This document shows, piece by piece, positions 40,593-49,766 of a stretch of 64,000 bases of DNA (positions are counted from its first letter, which is position 1; each line of letters begins with the position of its first letter). Under the pieces are notes generated by a model. That model saw only the letters and a list, made by a program, of their open reading frames with translations. It searched no databases and was not told the origin of the DNA. The position numbers were made by a program, and so were the translations under genes. The stretch is from Hydrogenophaga sp. (GTDB lineage Bacteria > Pseudomonadota > Gammaproteobacteria > Burkholderiales > Burkholderiaceae_C): NCBI RefSeq assembly GCF_026125825.1, contig NZ_JAHCKK010000008.1, positions 1-64,000 of the forward strand, written 5' to 3'.

Positions 40593-42047
40593 TCAGGGCG
40601 GGCAGGTGTTGGCCGGGTTGGCGGCAATGCCCGCGCGCAGGGCGGTCACCGTCCCCCCATCGTCCGCGCCCAGCGTGTTGTTGGTGAAGGTGCAACCGTA
40701 GGAGGCGGCGGCCACCGTCGCCGGCGTGGTCACGTCATCGCCCGCGGGTTTGACTCCGCCTTCGGCCCACGCCACCATGTCGCTGAACGCCTGCACCTGT
40801 TCGGCCACGGTGAAGTCGCAATGGCTTGCCCCACGGATCGCGCGTTGCACGAGCCAGTTGCCGTTGCCCTTGGCGGTCGCGCGCTGCTGGTAGATCTGCT
40901 GCATGCTGAACGGCACGAACAGGTCGCCAAGCGTGTGGATCGACACCACCGGGATCTTGAACTCGCCGTTGATCACCGGAATCCAGCGCAAACCGTCGCG
41001 GCGCAGGCGGTTGGCATCGGGCGTGGCCGTGAGCTTCTGCGCCGATGCGTTGAGCGTGGCCGAGCCGGGCACATCGCCGTCGATGACGTAGGTGAAGGCG
41101 TTGGTGTCGAGCACGTTGCGGTTCAGGATGCCATTGACCGTGCCGTCGCTGCCGAAGGTGCCGTAGGCCGAAGGAAAGCTGCCACCAAAGGCGATGCCCT
41201 CGTTGAACATGGGCCGCTCGCCGCCGGTGAGGTTCTTCACCACCGAGAGGTACTTGAAGCCCGTGGCGGTGGGTGCCGACGGAAACGTGGTGAACAGGGT
41301 GTTGGTCACCAGCGCCTGGATCTCCGACCACTTGTTGGTCGGGTAGCTGGGCACCCCGGCGAGCGCCTGCGCGGTGACCTGCATGGCCGCAAAGCGGTTG
41401 AAGAGCTGGACGTCGCCCATCACGCCGCACATGGGCACGGCCCCGTGGTAGCGCACCTTGTTGTTCGCGGTGGCGTAGGTCTCGTCCTCGATCGCGGCGC
41501 CGGTGATGTGCCCGCCCATGGAGTGACCGGTGATGTAGAGCTTGGTGGGGGCCGGCAGCGGGCGGCCCCGCGCCGCGGCGATCTGGTTGAAGGCGAGCGC
41601 GAGTGCGTTGGTGTCTTCCACGCCCGCGCGCACGTCGTAGGAGTTCTTCGAGTAGCTCGACGCGGCCCAGGCGTAGCCGTTCTCGATCAGGTAGCGCCGG
41701 ATGGAGGGCGCTCCCACGTTGAGCGTCGCACCCTCGCCCGCATACCCATGCGCGTACATCACCAGCTTGCCGTTCCACGTGGCCGGCACCTCGATCTGGT
41801 AGGCCGCCCCATTGAGCACACCGGCCCAACGGTCGGTCCCGGCCACCACCCCGGGCATCACCGCAAAGGTGGTGGCGCCCGGCGCGGCCGGCGTGTAGAC
41901 CTTGCTGTCCTGGGCACGGGTTTCTTCCGGAACCACGGGCACCGGCACCGGCGGCGCGGGCTCGCTGCCGCCGCCTCCGCCACCACACGCCGCGAGCCAT
42001 GCCGTGCCCGCCAAAACCGCCAAACGAAGTCTGATAGGTGTTTTCAA
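40593..42047 (-). CDS. alpha/beta-hydrolase lipoprotein (secreted esterase/lipase)
   Basis: A 484-residue protein. The signal peptide ends in the lipobox LAAC21, followed by a six-Gly run and a Pro-rich linker typical of Burkholderiales lipoproteins. The hydrolase core has VMYAHGYAGEG near the oxyanion hole and nucleophile Ser176 in GHSMGGH. Probable catalytic Asp (HTLGDLFVPF) and His (GASHCDF) follow. It is likely a surface or periplasmic carboxylesterase acting on a polymer or lipid; a tannase/feruloyl-esterase-like role is possible. The substrate cannot be read. It lies upstream of DUF3096 on the same strand. Confidence 0.85.
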   Translation of the reverse strand: MKTPIRLRLAVLAGTAWLAACGGGGGGSEPAPPVPVPVVPEETRAQDSKVYTPAAPGATTFAVMPGVVAGTDRWAGVLNGAAYQIEVPATWNGKLVMYAHGYAGEGATLNVGAPSIRRYLIENGYAWAASSYSKNSYDVRAGVEDTNALALAFNQIAAARGRPLPAPTKLYITGHSMGGHITGAAIEDETYATANNKVRYHGAVPMCGVMGDVQLFNRFAAMQVTAQALAGVPSYPTNKWSEIQALVTNTLFTTFPSAPTATGFKYLSVVKNLTGGERPMFNEGIAFGGSFPSAYGTFGSDGTVNGILNRNVLDTNAFTYVIDGDVPGSATLNASAQKLTATPDANRLRRDGLRWIPVINGEFKIPVVSIHTLGDLFVPFSMQQIYQQRATAKGNGNWLVQRAIRGASHCDFTVAEQVQAFSDMVAWAEGGVKPAGDDVTTPATVAAASYGCTFTNNTLGADDGGTVTALRAGIAANPANTCPP

Positions 42048-42208
42048 GCTTGTCTCCTGTCGTTGTTGGGAACCGATGCCTGCCCGCGCATGGCGGAGCA
42101 GGGAGTCGGTTATGCGACTGGAGATCGCCCGGCCCCATAGTGAATACCCGGTGCCAGTCGCCCAGGCGACCTTGGCCCTGCCACTGGTCGGGCAACGCTT
42201 GCCAAGGC

Positions 42209-43915
42209 TCAGGCGCGTGCCACGCGGGCCCAGATGGCGGCGGCGTTCTCGGGCACGTTCGCGCCGCGCCAGGCGATCACCTGATCGGGCCGCACCAGCA
42301 GCAGGCCCTCGTCCAGCAGATCACCGGCTTCGTCCTCCGCCAGCGGCAGCACGGCCACCGGCAGGCCCGCCGCGCGGCCCACCTCGGCCAGGCGCTGCGC
42401 CTCGGCCACCGCGTGGGCCGGGGTCAGCACCGTCCACTCGAAGCCCAGCAGGTCGTACAGCGAGCGCTCGCCGCGCAGCCAGCGGTGCGGCAGGCGCCCG
42501 CCCGGCTGGGTGGACGGGTGGTAGGCGTTGGCCTGGTCGGGCGGCACCCGATCCGGGTCGCCGAACACGATGGGCGAGGCGTCCACCCGCTCGCCGAAGG
42601 TGACGCCAGGGATGTTGAACTCGCGCCGCACGTGCGCACCCAGCACCTCGCTGGCCTGCGCGCGCAGGGCATCGCCGGTGGCGCCCTCGGCCTCCAGCGC
42701 CGGCGTCACCTCGAACAGGCCCACCGAGTCGGCGAACTCGCGCGCATAGGCCGTGTTGCGCAAGCCAATGGGGCGGCGCTCCTGCTCGTAGGTGTCCAGC
42801 AGGGAGGCATGCGCCTGGCCCTTGACCACGGCCGCGAGTTTCCAGCCCAGGTTCACGGCGTCACCCACCGCCGTGTTGTAGCCCAGGCCACCCGTGGGCG
42901 TGAAGAGGTGGGCGGCATCGCCGGCGATGAACACGCGCCCGTGCTGGTAGCGCTCGGCCACCAGCGAATGGCCGGCGATCCACACGCCAGTGGACAGCAC
43001 CTCGAAGTCGATGTCCATGCCGCTGGCCTCGGCGAAGATGCGGCGCGCGTCGTCGTGCGTCCAGTCCTCCGGCGTCTCGTGCGGGTGCACGGCCGCGTGA
43101 AAGGCGAACTCACCGCGCCCGTCCACCGAGGCCATGAACACGCGGCGCTCGTGGTTCACCGAGACGTACATCCAGGCGATGTCGTGCGGATACCGCTCAT
43201 AGAAGGCCGGCGCACGCAGGTAGATGGCGAACATCTTGCCGCCCATGAACTGGCGCTGCAGGCCGGTGGCGCCGCCCATCTCGATGCCCAGCGCGCCGCG
43301 CACGCCGCTGCGTGCACCATCGGCCCCCACCAGGTAGCGCGCACGCACCGTGACCGCCTCGCCGCCCGCCGCGGGCGCCACCCGCGCCAGCACCTCGTCG
43401 CCGGTGTCATCGAAGGATTGCAGCCGCCAGCCAAAACCGATGCGCCGGCCGGTGCGCTGCTCGGCGTGCTCGCGCAGCACGCCTTCCACGTACTTCTGAG
43501 ACACACGGTGCGGCAACTCGGCCGCGCTCCAAGAACCGGCCAGGCGCTTGATCTGCTCCGTGGCCTGCGCGGCGGTGGGCAGGCGCAGGCGCGCGAGTTC
43601 GTGCCGCGCGAAGCGGGTGAAGTACGCGATGTCGGTCGGGTGATCGCCCGGCAGGCCCAGCGCGCGGATCTGCCGCGACAGGCCAATGCGGCGGAAATGC
43701 TCCATGGTCCGTGCCTGCGTGGCGTTGGCCTGCGGGTTGAAGGCCGTGGTGGCCTTGGGGTCCACCACCAGGCACGGTACATTGCGCAAGCCCAGTTCGT
43801 TGGCCAGCATCAGCCCGCACGGCCCCGCGCCCGCGATCAGCACATCCACCCGCAGTTCACCCCCGTCGGCCTGCGCCTGCTCCAATGTCAATTGATCCGC
43901 CACGCCTGTCTCCAT
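42209..43915 (-). CDS. FAD-dependent aromatic monooxygenase (MhpA/PheA-type)
   Basis: A 568-residue group-A flavin monooxygenase of the phenol hydroxylase / 3-(3-hydroxyphenyl)propionate hydroxylase class. The FAD dinucleotide motif is GAGPCG (29-34). The DG motif is VGADGARSG. The GD motif is FIAGDAAHLFTPTGGLGYN. A thioredoxin-like C-terminal part (about 400-568) is complete. It hydroxylates an aromatic ring with NAD(P)H and O2. The start METGVADQ was chosen because the upstream frame would include the operator. It is divergent from a MarR gene with a clear palindrome between. Confidence 0.92.
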   Translation of the reverse strand: METGVADQLTLEQAQADGGELRVDVLIAGAGPCGLMLANELGLRNVPCLVVDPKATTAFNPQANATQARTMEHFRRIGLSRQIRALGLPGDHPTDIAYFTRFARHELARLRLPTAAQATEQIKRLAGSWSAAELPHRVSQKYVEGVLREHAEQRTGRRIGFGWRLQSFDDTGDEVLARVAPAAGGEAVTVRARYLVGADGARSGVRGALGIEMGGATGLQRQFMGGKMFAIYLRAPAFYERYPHDIAWMYVSVNHERRVFMASVDGRGEFAFHAAVHPHETPEDWTHDDARRIFAEASGMDIDFEVLSTGVWIAGHSLVAERYQHGRVFIAGDAAHLFTPTGGLGYNTAVGDAVNLGWKLAAVVKGQAHASLLDTYEQERRPIGLRNTAYAREFADSVGLFEVTPALEAEGATGDALRAQASEVLGAHVRREFNIPGVTFGERVDASPIVFGDPDRVPPDQANAYHPSTQPGGRLPHRWLRGERSLYDLLGFEWTVLTPAHAVAEAQRLAEVGRAAGLPVAVLPLAEDEAGDLLDEGLLLVRPDQVIAWRGANVPENAAAIWARVARA

Positions 43916-43926
43916 CGTCGATTTAA

Positions 43927-43939
43927 TTAGGTAACCTAA
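43927..43939. promoter_or_regulatory. MarR-type operator TTAGGT-A-ACCTAA
   Basis: A perfect 6+1+6 inverted repeat, TTAGGT-N-ACCTAA, lies exactly in the 41-bp gap between the monooxygenase and the divergent MarR gene, 12 bp from the first start and 18 bp from the second. Its AT-rich flanks supply -10-like sequence. MarR proteins commonly bind such palindromes over overlapping divergent promoters, so one dimer could repress both genes. Confidence 0.7.
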
Positions 43940-43956
43940 GCAAATCCATTGTACGA

Positions 43957-44475
43957 ATGAAAACCGAGAATCCTCCACCTGGGCGACGCACGCCCGATGC
44001 CTGGCGCCTGGACAACGCGGGCCGCGTGCTGGGCAATGCCGTCACGCGCTTCGAGTCGCGCGTGCTCGAACTCATGGCCGCCGCCGGCCATGCCGACACG
44101 CGGCTCTCGCACGTGAACCTGACCCGCCACCTCGATCTGGCGGGCACGCGCATCACCGAGCTGGCGCGCCGCGCGCGCATGACCAACGCGGCCATGACCG
44201 AGTTGATCGACCAGTGCGAACGCATGGGACTGGTGGTGCGCGAGGCCGACCCGGCCGACAAGCGCGCCCGCACGGTGCGCTTCACCGAGGCGGGCCGCGA
44301 GTGGCTCAAGGCCTTCGGCCTGGCGGTGAAAAAGGCCGAGCGGGAGCTGCTCAAAGACATTGGCCCCGAGGCAGCGCAGGTGCTGCTTGCGGGCCTGGCG
44401 CGCTACGGCGGCACGGTGGAGTCCATCCGCGTGGCGCCAGCACCGATCAGTCGATCACGACGTTCGCGTCCTTGA
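43957..44475 (+). CDS. MarR-family regulator of the flavin monooxygenase
   Basis: A 172-residue winged-helix protein. HTH region: 'THAR'-less but clear LTRHLDLAGTRITELARRARMTNAAMTELIDQCERMGL. The wing is READPADKRARTVRFTEAGR. A basic tail ends RSRRSRP. The unusual length of the N-terminal arm (about 25 residues, Pro-rich) is noted. It is divergent from the monooxygenase and probably represses it until an aromatic ligand binds. Its 3' end overlaps the convergent Bug gene by 29 bases. Confidence 0.9.
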   Translation: MKTENPPPGRRTPDAWRLDNAGRVLGNAVTRFESRVLELMAAAGHADTRLSHVNLTRHLDLAGTRITELARRARMTNAAMTELIDQCERMGLVVREADPADKRARTVRFTEAGREWLKAFGLAVKKAERELLKDIGPEAAQVLLAGLARYGGTVESIRVAPAPISRSRRSRP

Positions 44476-45433
44476 CCAGCTTGCCGAACTTCTCGGTTTC
44501 GGCCTTGATGGTCTGCGCCATCTGCTCCTGGGTGTCGCCGATCGGGTCGGCGCCAATGTCGGCCATGCGCTGGCGGAACTCGGGCGACTTGATGATTTTC
44601 ACCATCTCGCTGTTCAGTCGTGCCTGAATGTCCTTGGGCGTGGCCGCCGGGGCCAGCACGCCGAACCAGGTGCCGATGTTGAACCCCTTGAGCCCGGCCT
44701 CGTCCAGCGTCGGCACATCGGGCAGCGCGGGTGAGCGCGTCGCGGTGGTCACGGCCAGCGGGCGCAGCTTGCCCGCCTTGATGTGGGGCAGCACCGGCGT
44801 GATGGTGTCGAACGTCATCAGGATCTGGCCGCCCAGCAAGTCCGTCGCCAGCGGGCCGCTGCCCTTGTAGGCGATGTGCGTGAGCTTGGCGCCGGTGTTG
44901 TTCTGGAACTGGGTGCCGATCAGATGCTGGGCGGTGCCGTTGCCGTTGGAGCCGTAGTTCGCCTTCGCGGGGTCGGCCTTGAGCAGGGCCACGAGTTCGT
45001 TCACGTTCTTCACCGGCGTGGTGGCGTTGACCACCAGCACATTGGGCACCATGGCGATGGTGGTGAGGGGCGCCAGGTCTTTTTGGAAGTCGTAGGGCAG
45101 CTTCTTGTAGACGCTGGTCGCGATGGTGTGATGCACCGCGCCCACCAGCAGCGTGTAGCCATCGGGGCGGGACTTGGCCACGAAATCGGCGCCGATGGTG
45201 GCGCCCGCGCCCGGCTTGCTCTCGATCACCACCGGCTGCCCCAGGCTCTGCTGCAGCCGCTCGCCCAGCGCACGGGCCAGCACGTCGGTGGTGCCGCCGG
45301 CCGGAAACGGCACGATGAGCGTGATCGGGCGGGCGGGCCAGGCCTGGGCCATGGCGCCCGTCGCGCTCAGCGTGGCAGCCAGGGCCACGCCCTGCATGAG
45401 TCGTCGGCGCGAGAAGGGGCGAAGGAATGTCAT
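44447..45433 (-). CDS. Bug/TctC-family receptor paired with tartrate dehydrogenase-like enzyme
   Basis: A 328-residue receptor with a twin-arginine-looking signal (SRRRLMQGVALAATL...AMAQA) and the PITLIVPFPAGGTTD first-lobe motif. The VIESKPGAGATIGADFVA loop is typical. It lies 135 bp downstream of the isocitrate/isopropylmalate-dehydrogenase-family gene on the same strand. It may therefore capture a hydroxy-dicarboxylate such as tartrate or malate. No tctAB genes are present. Confidence 0.92.
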   Translation of the reverse strand: MTFLRPFSRRRLMQGVALAATLSATGAMAQAWPARPITLIVPFPAGGTTDVLARALGERLQQSLGQPVVIESKPGAGATIGADFVAKSRPDGYTLLVGAVHHTIATSVYKKLPYDFQKDLAPLTTIAMVPNVLVVNATTPVKNVNELVALLKADPAKANYGSNGNGTAQHLIGTQFQNNTGAKLTHIAYKGSGPLATDLLGGQILMTFDTITPVLPHIKAGKLRPLAVTTATRSPALPDVPTLDEAGLKGFNIGTWFGVLAPAATPKDIQARLNSEMVKIIKSPEFRQRMADIGADPIGDTQEQMAQTIKAETEKFGKLVKDANVVID

Positions 45434-45568
45434 GTCGGTCTCCTGTTGGCACTGTGTGCCTGTGTGTCGCCGGGCGAACCGCCAGGTCGTTGCGCGGGAT
45501 GCGCGAAATCAAGCCAGAGATCCCATGCACCGCTCAGCGATCGCGCAGCGGCGCAGGGGGCGCCCACC

Positions 45569-46657
45569 TCAGGCGGCCTTGCGCTGCAGGCTGGCGCCCA
45601 GCAGCTCACACACGGCCTGGGTCACTTGTGCCGTGGTGGCCTTGCCGCCCAGGTCGCCGGTGTGCAGCGCGGGGTTGGCCGTGACCTGCTCGATCGCCTG
45701 CATGAGGCGTTGCGCGGCGTCGAATTCGCCCAGGTGCTCGAGCAGCATCACGCAACTCCAGAAGGTGCCCACCGGGTTGGCCAGGCCCTTGCCCATGATG
45801 TCGAAGGCCGAGCCGTGGATGGGCTCGAACATCGAGGGATAGCGGTGCTCGGGGTCGATGTTGCCGGTGGGCGCGATGCCCAGGCTGCCGGCCAGCGCGG
45901 CGGCCAGGTCGCTCAGAATGTCGGCGTGCAGGTTGGTGGCGACGATGGTGTCCAGCGTGGCGGGGCGGTTCACCATGCGGGCGGTGGCCGCGTCCACCAG
46001 TTCCTTGTCCCAGGTCACGTCCGGAAACTCCTGGGCGATCTGCAGCGCGATCTCGTCCCACATCACCATGGCATGGCGCTGGGCGTTGCTCTTGGTGATC
46101 ACGGTCAGCAGCTTGCGGGGGCGCGACTGCGCCAGCTTGAATGCGAAGCGCATGATGCGCTCCACGCCCACGCGGGTCATCATGCTCACGTCGGTGGCGG
46201 CTTCGATGGGGTGGCCCTGGTGCACGCGGCCGCCCACGCCGGCGTACTCGCCTTCGGAGTTCTCGCGCACGATCACCCAGTTCAGGTCTTGCGCCTTGCA
46301 GCGCTTGAGCGGCGCGTCAATGCCGGGCAGGATGCGGGTGGGCCGCACGTTGGCGTATTGGTCGAAGCCCTGGCAGATCTTCAGGCGCAGGCCCCAGAGC
46401 GTGATGTGGTCCGGAATGTGCGGATCGCCCGCCGAGCCGAACAGGATCGCGTCCTTCTCGCGCAGCGCGTCCAGGCCATTGGCCGGCATCATCTCGCCGT
46501 GCTGGCGGTAGTAGTCCCCGCCCCAATCGAAGTCCTCGAACTGGAATCGGAAGGCATGGCTGGTGGCGGCCAGCGCCTGCAGCACCTGCTGGCCGGCGGG
46601 CACGACTTCCTTGCCGATGCCGTCGCCGGGAATGGTCGCGATCGCGTAGGTTTTCAT
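45569..46657 (-). CDS. tartrate dehydrogenase / D-malate dehydrogenase-like enzyme
   Basis: A 362-residue metal- and NAD-dependent beta-hydroxyacid oxidative decarboxylase of the isopropylmalate dehydrogenase superfamily. Signatures are IPGDGIGKEVV, DWGGDYYRQHG, 'RENSEGEYAGVGGRVH' (the tartrate/D-malate subgroup loop), NLHADILSDLAAAL and EPIHGSAFDIMGKG. The loop favours tartrate dehydrogenase/D-malate dehydrogenase over LeuB. It is divergent from a LysR gene and upstream of a Bug receptor, the usual setting for hydroxy-dicarboxylate catabolism. Confidence 0.9.
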   Translation of the reverse strand: MKTYAIATIPGDGIGKEVVPAGQQVLQALAATSHAFRFQFEDFDWGGDYYRQHGEMMPANGLDALREKDAILFGSAGDPHIPDHITLWGLRLKICQGFDQYANVRPTRILPGIDAPLKRCKAQDLNWVIVRENSEGEYAGVGGRVHQGHPIEAATDVSMMTRVGVERIMRFAFKLAQSRPRKLLTVITKSNAQRHAMVMWDEIALQIAQEFPDVTWDKELVDAATARMVNRPATLDTIVATNLHADILSDLAAALAGSLGIAPTGNIDPEHRYPSMFEPIHGSAFDIMGKGLANPVGTFWSCVMLLEHLGEFDAAQRLMQAIEQVTANPALHTGDLGGKATTAQVTQAVCELLGASLQRKAA

Positions 46658-46730
46658 GGCTCTTTCTCAGGTGGGTGGGGTCGATGCAGGGACTGTAGGG
46701 AATCGACGGTTCGACGAAACACCGCTAAAG

Positions 46731-46755
46731 TGAATCCATCGTTAACCTGCATTCA
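46731..46755. promoter_or_regulatory. interrupted palindrome at the tartrate dehydrogenase / LysR promoter
   Basis: TGAAT (46731-46735) and ATTCA (46751-46755) flank a central GTTAAC (46741-46746), giving a nearly symmetrical 25-bp element 15 bp before the LysR ATG. It fits the overlapping LysR autoregulatory site. A second GTTAA...TTAAC element lies upstream of the lactonase gene downstream. Confidence 0.45.
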
Positions 46756-46769
46756 ACAGTGAGCGTCCC

Positions 46770-47711
46770 ATGAGTTCCGCCATCCAGCCCGCCGACCTCG
46801 GCTTCTTCTCGGTGCTCGCCAGCGCCGGCAGCCTGAGCGCTGCCGCGCGCGAACTCGGCATCACCACGCCGGCGGTGAGCAAGCACCTGGCTCAGATGGA
46901 AGCGCGCGTGGGCGTGGCCCTGCTCAACCGCACCACGCGGCGCATGAGCCTCACGCCCGAGGGCGAGGTGTATCTGCAGCATGCGCGCCGCATCCTCGGC
47001 GAGATCGACGACATGCAAGAGCTGCTGGGGGTCTCGCGCTCCACCCCCACCGGCCTGCTGCGCGTCAACGCCACGCTGGGCTTTGGCCGCAGCCATGTGG
47101 CGCCGCTCATCTCGCGCTTCGTGCGCAAGCACCCGCAGGTGGAAGTGCAGCTGCAGCTCTCGGTGAACCCGCCGCCCCTCACCGAGGACGCCTTCGACGT
47201 CTGCATCCGCTTCGGCGCGCCGCCCGACTCGCGCATGATCGCGCGCCAGATCGCACCCAACCGGCGCCTGCTCTGCGCCTCGCCGGCCTACTTGGCCCGG
47301 CACGGGCTGCCCAAGGTGCCGAACGACCTCACCCGGCACAACTGCATCGGCATCCGCCAGGGCGAGGAGGCCTATGGCGTGTGGCGCCTGTCGAGCGGGC
47401 GCGGCAAGAGCGTGACCACCGAGGCCGTGAAGACGCGCGGCAACCTGACCACCAACGACGGCGAAATCGCCGTCAACTGGGCGCTGGATGGCCATGGCAT
47501 CCTGATGCGCGCCGAATGGGACATCGAGCGCTACCTGCGCAACGGACGGCTGGTGCAGGTATTGCCGCAGTACTTCACGCCCGACGCCTCCATCCACGCG
47601 GTCTACCCCCAGCGCCACCAGCTGGCCGCGCGCGTGCGCGCGTTTGTCGACTTCGTCACCCTCTCCTTCTCTCAGCAGATCGCGAGCGGGCGCAGCAAAC
47701 CCACCACCTGA
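46770..47711 (+). CDS. LysR-family regulator (tartrate/lactonase cluster)
   Basis: A 313-residue regulator. The HTH is LSAAARELGITTPAVSKHLAQME, and the 'ARVGVALLNRTTRRMSLTPEGEVY' hinge is typical of the DsdC/TtuA-like LysR group. It is divergent from the tartrate dehydrogenase and is followed on its own strand by the lactonase, Bug and SnoaL genes. It could therefore control both arms. Confidence 0.92.
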   Translation: MSSAIQPADLGFFSVLASAGSLSAAARELGITTPAVSKHLAQMEARVGVALLNRTTRRMSLTPEGEVYLQHARRILGEIDDMQELLGVSRSTPTGLLRVNATLGFGRSHVAPLISRFVRKHPQVEVQLQLSVNPPPLTEDAFDVCIRFGAPPDSRMIARQIAPNRRLLCASPAYLARHGLPKVPNDLTRHNCIGIRQGEEAYGVWRLSSGRGKSVTTEAVKTRGNLTTNDGEIAVNWALDGHGILMRAEWDIERYLRNGRLVQVLPQYFTPDASIHAVYPQRHQLAARVRAFVDFVTLSFSQQIASGRSKPTT

Positions 47712-47740
47712 GGGCTGCCCGGCGCGATTGTGTCGCTGGG

Positions 47741-47757
47741 GTTAACGGCGCCTTAAC
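47741..47757. promoter_or_regulatory. GTTAA-N7-TTAAC inverted repeat upstream of the lactonase gene
   Basis: GTTAACGGCGCCTTAAC is an inverted repeat centred on GGCGCC, about 85 bp before the lactonase GTG. It shares GTTAAC with the element at 46741-46746 by the LysR promoter, so the same LysR protein may bind both. Confidence 0.4.
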
Positions 47758-47842
47758 TTCGGCGTCGATCGAGGCCCCGTTTCGTCTCTACATTGCGCAC
47801 GGTACCCCCGGACACACCACCCCACACCAGGAGACGGCAGAG

Positions 47843-48739
47843 GTGACCTCAGCCACCGACGACCAGGGCGCGCGCTTCGTGCCCGACATTGCGCCCCCCA
47901 TCGCCGCCACCCGATCGCCCCGCGTGCGACTGCCCGACGGCGCCTGCGATTGCCATGCCCACGTCTTCGGCCCGCCCGAATGGGCGCGCCTGCTGCCCCA
48001 GACGCATTTCCGGCCTCACGAATGTCCGCTGCCCGACTACCTGCGCATGCTGCGCGTGCTCGGCGTGCACCGCGCGGTGCTGGTGCAACCCAGCGTGTAC
48101 GGCACCGACCACTCGCTGATCGCCCAGGCGCTGCGCCACCCCGGCTTCGAGCTGCGCGGCGTGGCCGTCGTCGATCCCGGCATCTCCACGGCCGAGTTGC
48201 AGGTCATGCACGACCAGGGCTTTCGCGGCGTGCGCGTCAATACCGCCTCCGCCACGCCCGGCCTGCAGCTGCGGCACGTGCCCACCCTGGCCGATCGCAT
48301 CCGCCCTCTTGGCTGGCACCTGCAGTTCTTCGTCGACTTCCAGCGCCAGCCCGAGCTGGCCGAACAACTCGCCGACCTGGACATCCCCATCGTGATCGAC
48401 CACTTCGGCAAGGTGCCCGCCAGCGGCGGCTTGGAGTCGCCGGCCGCGCGGGCCTTGCTGGCGTTGCTCGCCCGGCCCCACTGCTGGGCCAAGCTGATGG
48501 GGCCGTATTTCATTTCCAGCGATTTCCCGCAGCACGCCGACGTGGACGCGCTGGCCCGGGCCATGGTGGCCCTCGCTCCCGATCGCCTGCTCTGGGGGAC
48601 CGACTGGCCGCACCCCAGCGCGCGCCACCAGATGCCCAACGACGGGGACCTGGCCGACATGCTCGCGCGCTGGGTGCCCGACGAAGCCACCCGGCATCGG
48701 ATCCTGGTGGCCAATCCCGCGCGGCTGTACGGCTTCTGA
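47843..48739 (+). CDS. amidohydrolase-2 / LigI-like lactonase
   Basis: A 298-residue TIM-barrel metal-dependent hydrolase. The HxH motif is in CDCHAHVFGP (H38, H40). Further putative ligands are in VIDHFGK and GTDWPHPS. It fits the 2-pyrone-4,6-dicarboxylate lactonase (LigI) and 4-sulfomuconolactone hydrolase branch. The GTG start follows CAGGAG; no in-frame ATG serves better. It probably opens a lactone of a dicarboxylate. It is followed by a Bug receptor 48 bp downstream. Confidence 0.85.
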   Translation: MTSATDDQGARFVPDIAPPIAATRSPRVRLPDGACDCHAHVFGPPEWARLLPQTHFRPHECPLPDYLRMLRVLGVHRAVLVQPSVYGTDHSLIAQALRHPGFELRGVAVVDPGISTAELQVMHDQGFRGVRVNTASATPGLQLRHVPTLADRIRPLGWHLQFFVDFQRQPELAEQLADLDIPIVIDHFGKVPASGGLESPAARALLALLARPHCWAKLMGPYFISSDFPQHADVDALARAMVALAPDRLLWGTDWPHPSARHQMPNDGDLADMLARWVPDEATRHRILVANPARLYGF

Positions 48740-48787
48740 CCCACGCCCGCCCTTCGTTCTTTCATTCCACAACAACAGGAGACCTCC

Positions 48788-49759
48788 ATGAAACTGGTTC
48801 GAGCAATCGCACTCGCCACCCTTGCCTTGCTGGCCACCGGCGCCATGGCGCAGGACAAGTACCCCTCCAAGCCGGTCAAGCTGGTGGTGGGCTTTCCACC
48901 CGGCGGCGGTGCCGACGTGGTGGCCCGCCTGATCGGCACGCACATGAGCGCGGCCCTGGGCCAGCCCTTCGTGATCGAGAACAAGGGGGGTGCATCCGGC
49001 TTCATCGCCGGGTCGGCCGTCGCGCAGGCACCGGCCGACGGCTACACCCTCCTGCTGGGGCATGTGAATGCGCTGGCCATCGCACCACCGGCCTCGTCCA
49101 AGCCACCCTACGACGCCCTCAAGGACTTCACCGCCATCGGCTACATCGGCTTCGCGCCCAACGTGCTGGTGGTGAACCCCAAGGTCACGCCGGTGAAGAC
49201 CTTGAAGGAACTCACCGAACTCGCCCGGGCCAAGCCCGGCGAACTCACCTTCGCCTCGCCCGGCGTGGGCAGCGCCAACCAGATCGCGGGCGTGATGTTC
49301 ATGAACGCCGCGAAGATCTCGATGACGCACGTGCCTTACCGGGGCAGCGGCCCTGCCATCACCGACCTGCTGGGCGGCCAGGTCTCGATGAACTTCGATG
49401 CCATGACCTCCGTCACCGGCTACATCAAGGAAGGCCGCATGCAACCCCTTGCCGTGACCACCCGCGAGCGCAACCCGCAACTGCCCGAGGTGCCCACCAT
49501 GCAGGAGCTCGGCGTGAAGGACTTCGACGTGTCCATCTGGTACACGCTGATGGGCCCGGCCAACCTGCCCAAAGCCATCACCGCGCAACTCAACGAAACG
49601 CTCAACGAGGTGCTGCGCAAGCCCGAGCTCAACGAACGCCTGCTCTCGCTGGGCGTGACCAGCAAGGCCATGACGCCCGAACAGGTCACGGCCATGCTGC
49701 GCACGGACATCGGCAAATATGCCGCCGTGATCCGGCAGAACCACATCCGCATGGACTGA
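48788..49759 (+). CDS. Bug/TctC-family receptor paired with the lactonase
   Basis: A 323-residue periplasmic receptor with an ACAGGAG ribosome site and a Sec signal (MKLVRAIALATLALL...GAMAQD). PVKLVVGFPPGGGAD and VIENKGGASGFIAG are the family loops. It sits in a lactonase-Bug-SnoaL row with tight spacing (48 and 7 bp), so its ligand is probably the lactonase substrate or its open form. It is the fifth receptor of this family in the window, again without membrane subunits. Confidence 0.93.
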   Translation: MKLVRAIALATLALLATGAMAQDKYPSKPVKLVVGFPPGGGADVVARLIGTHMSAALGQPFVIENKGGASGFIAGSAVAQAPADGYTLLLGHVNALAIAPPASSKPPYDALKDFTAIGYIGFAPNVLVVNPKVTPVKTLKELTELARAKPGELTFASPGVGSANQIAGVMFMNAAKISMTHVPYRGSGPAITDLLGGQVSMNFDAMTSVTGYIKEGRMQPLAVTTRERNPQLPEVPTMQELGVKDFDVSIWYTLMGPANLPKAITAQLNETLNEVLRKPELNERLLSLGVTSKAMTPEQVTAMLRTDIGKYAAVIRQNHIRMD

Positions 49760-49766
49760 GCGCCGC

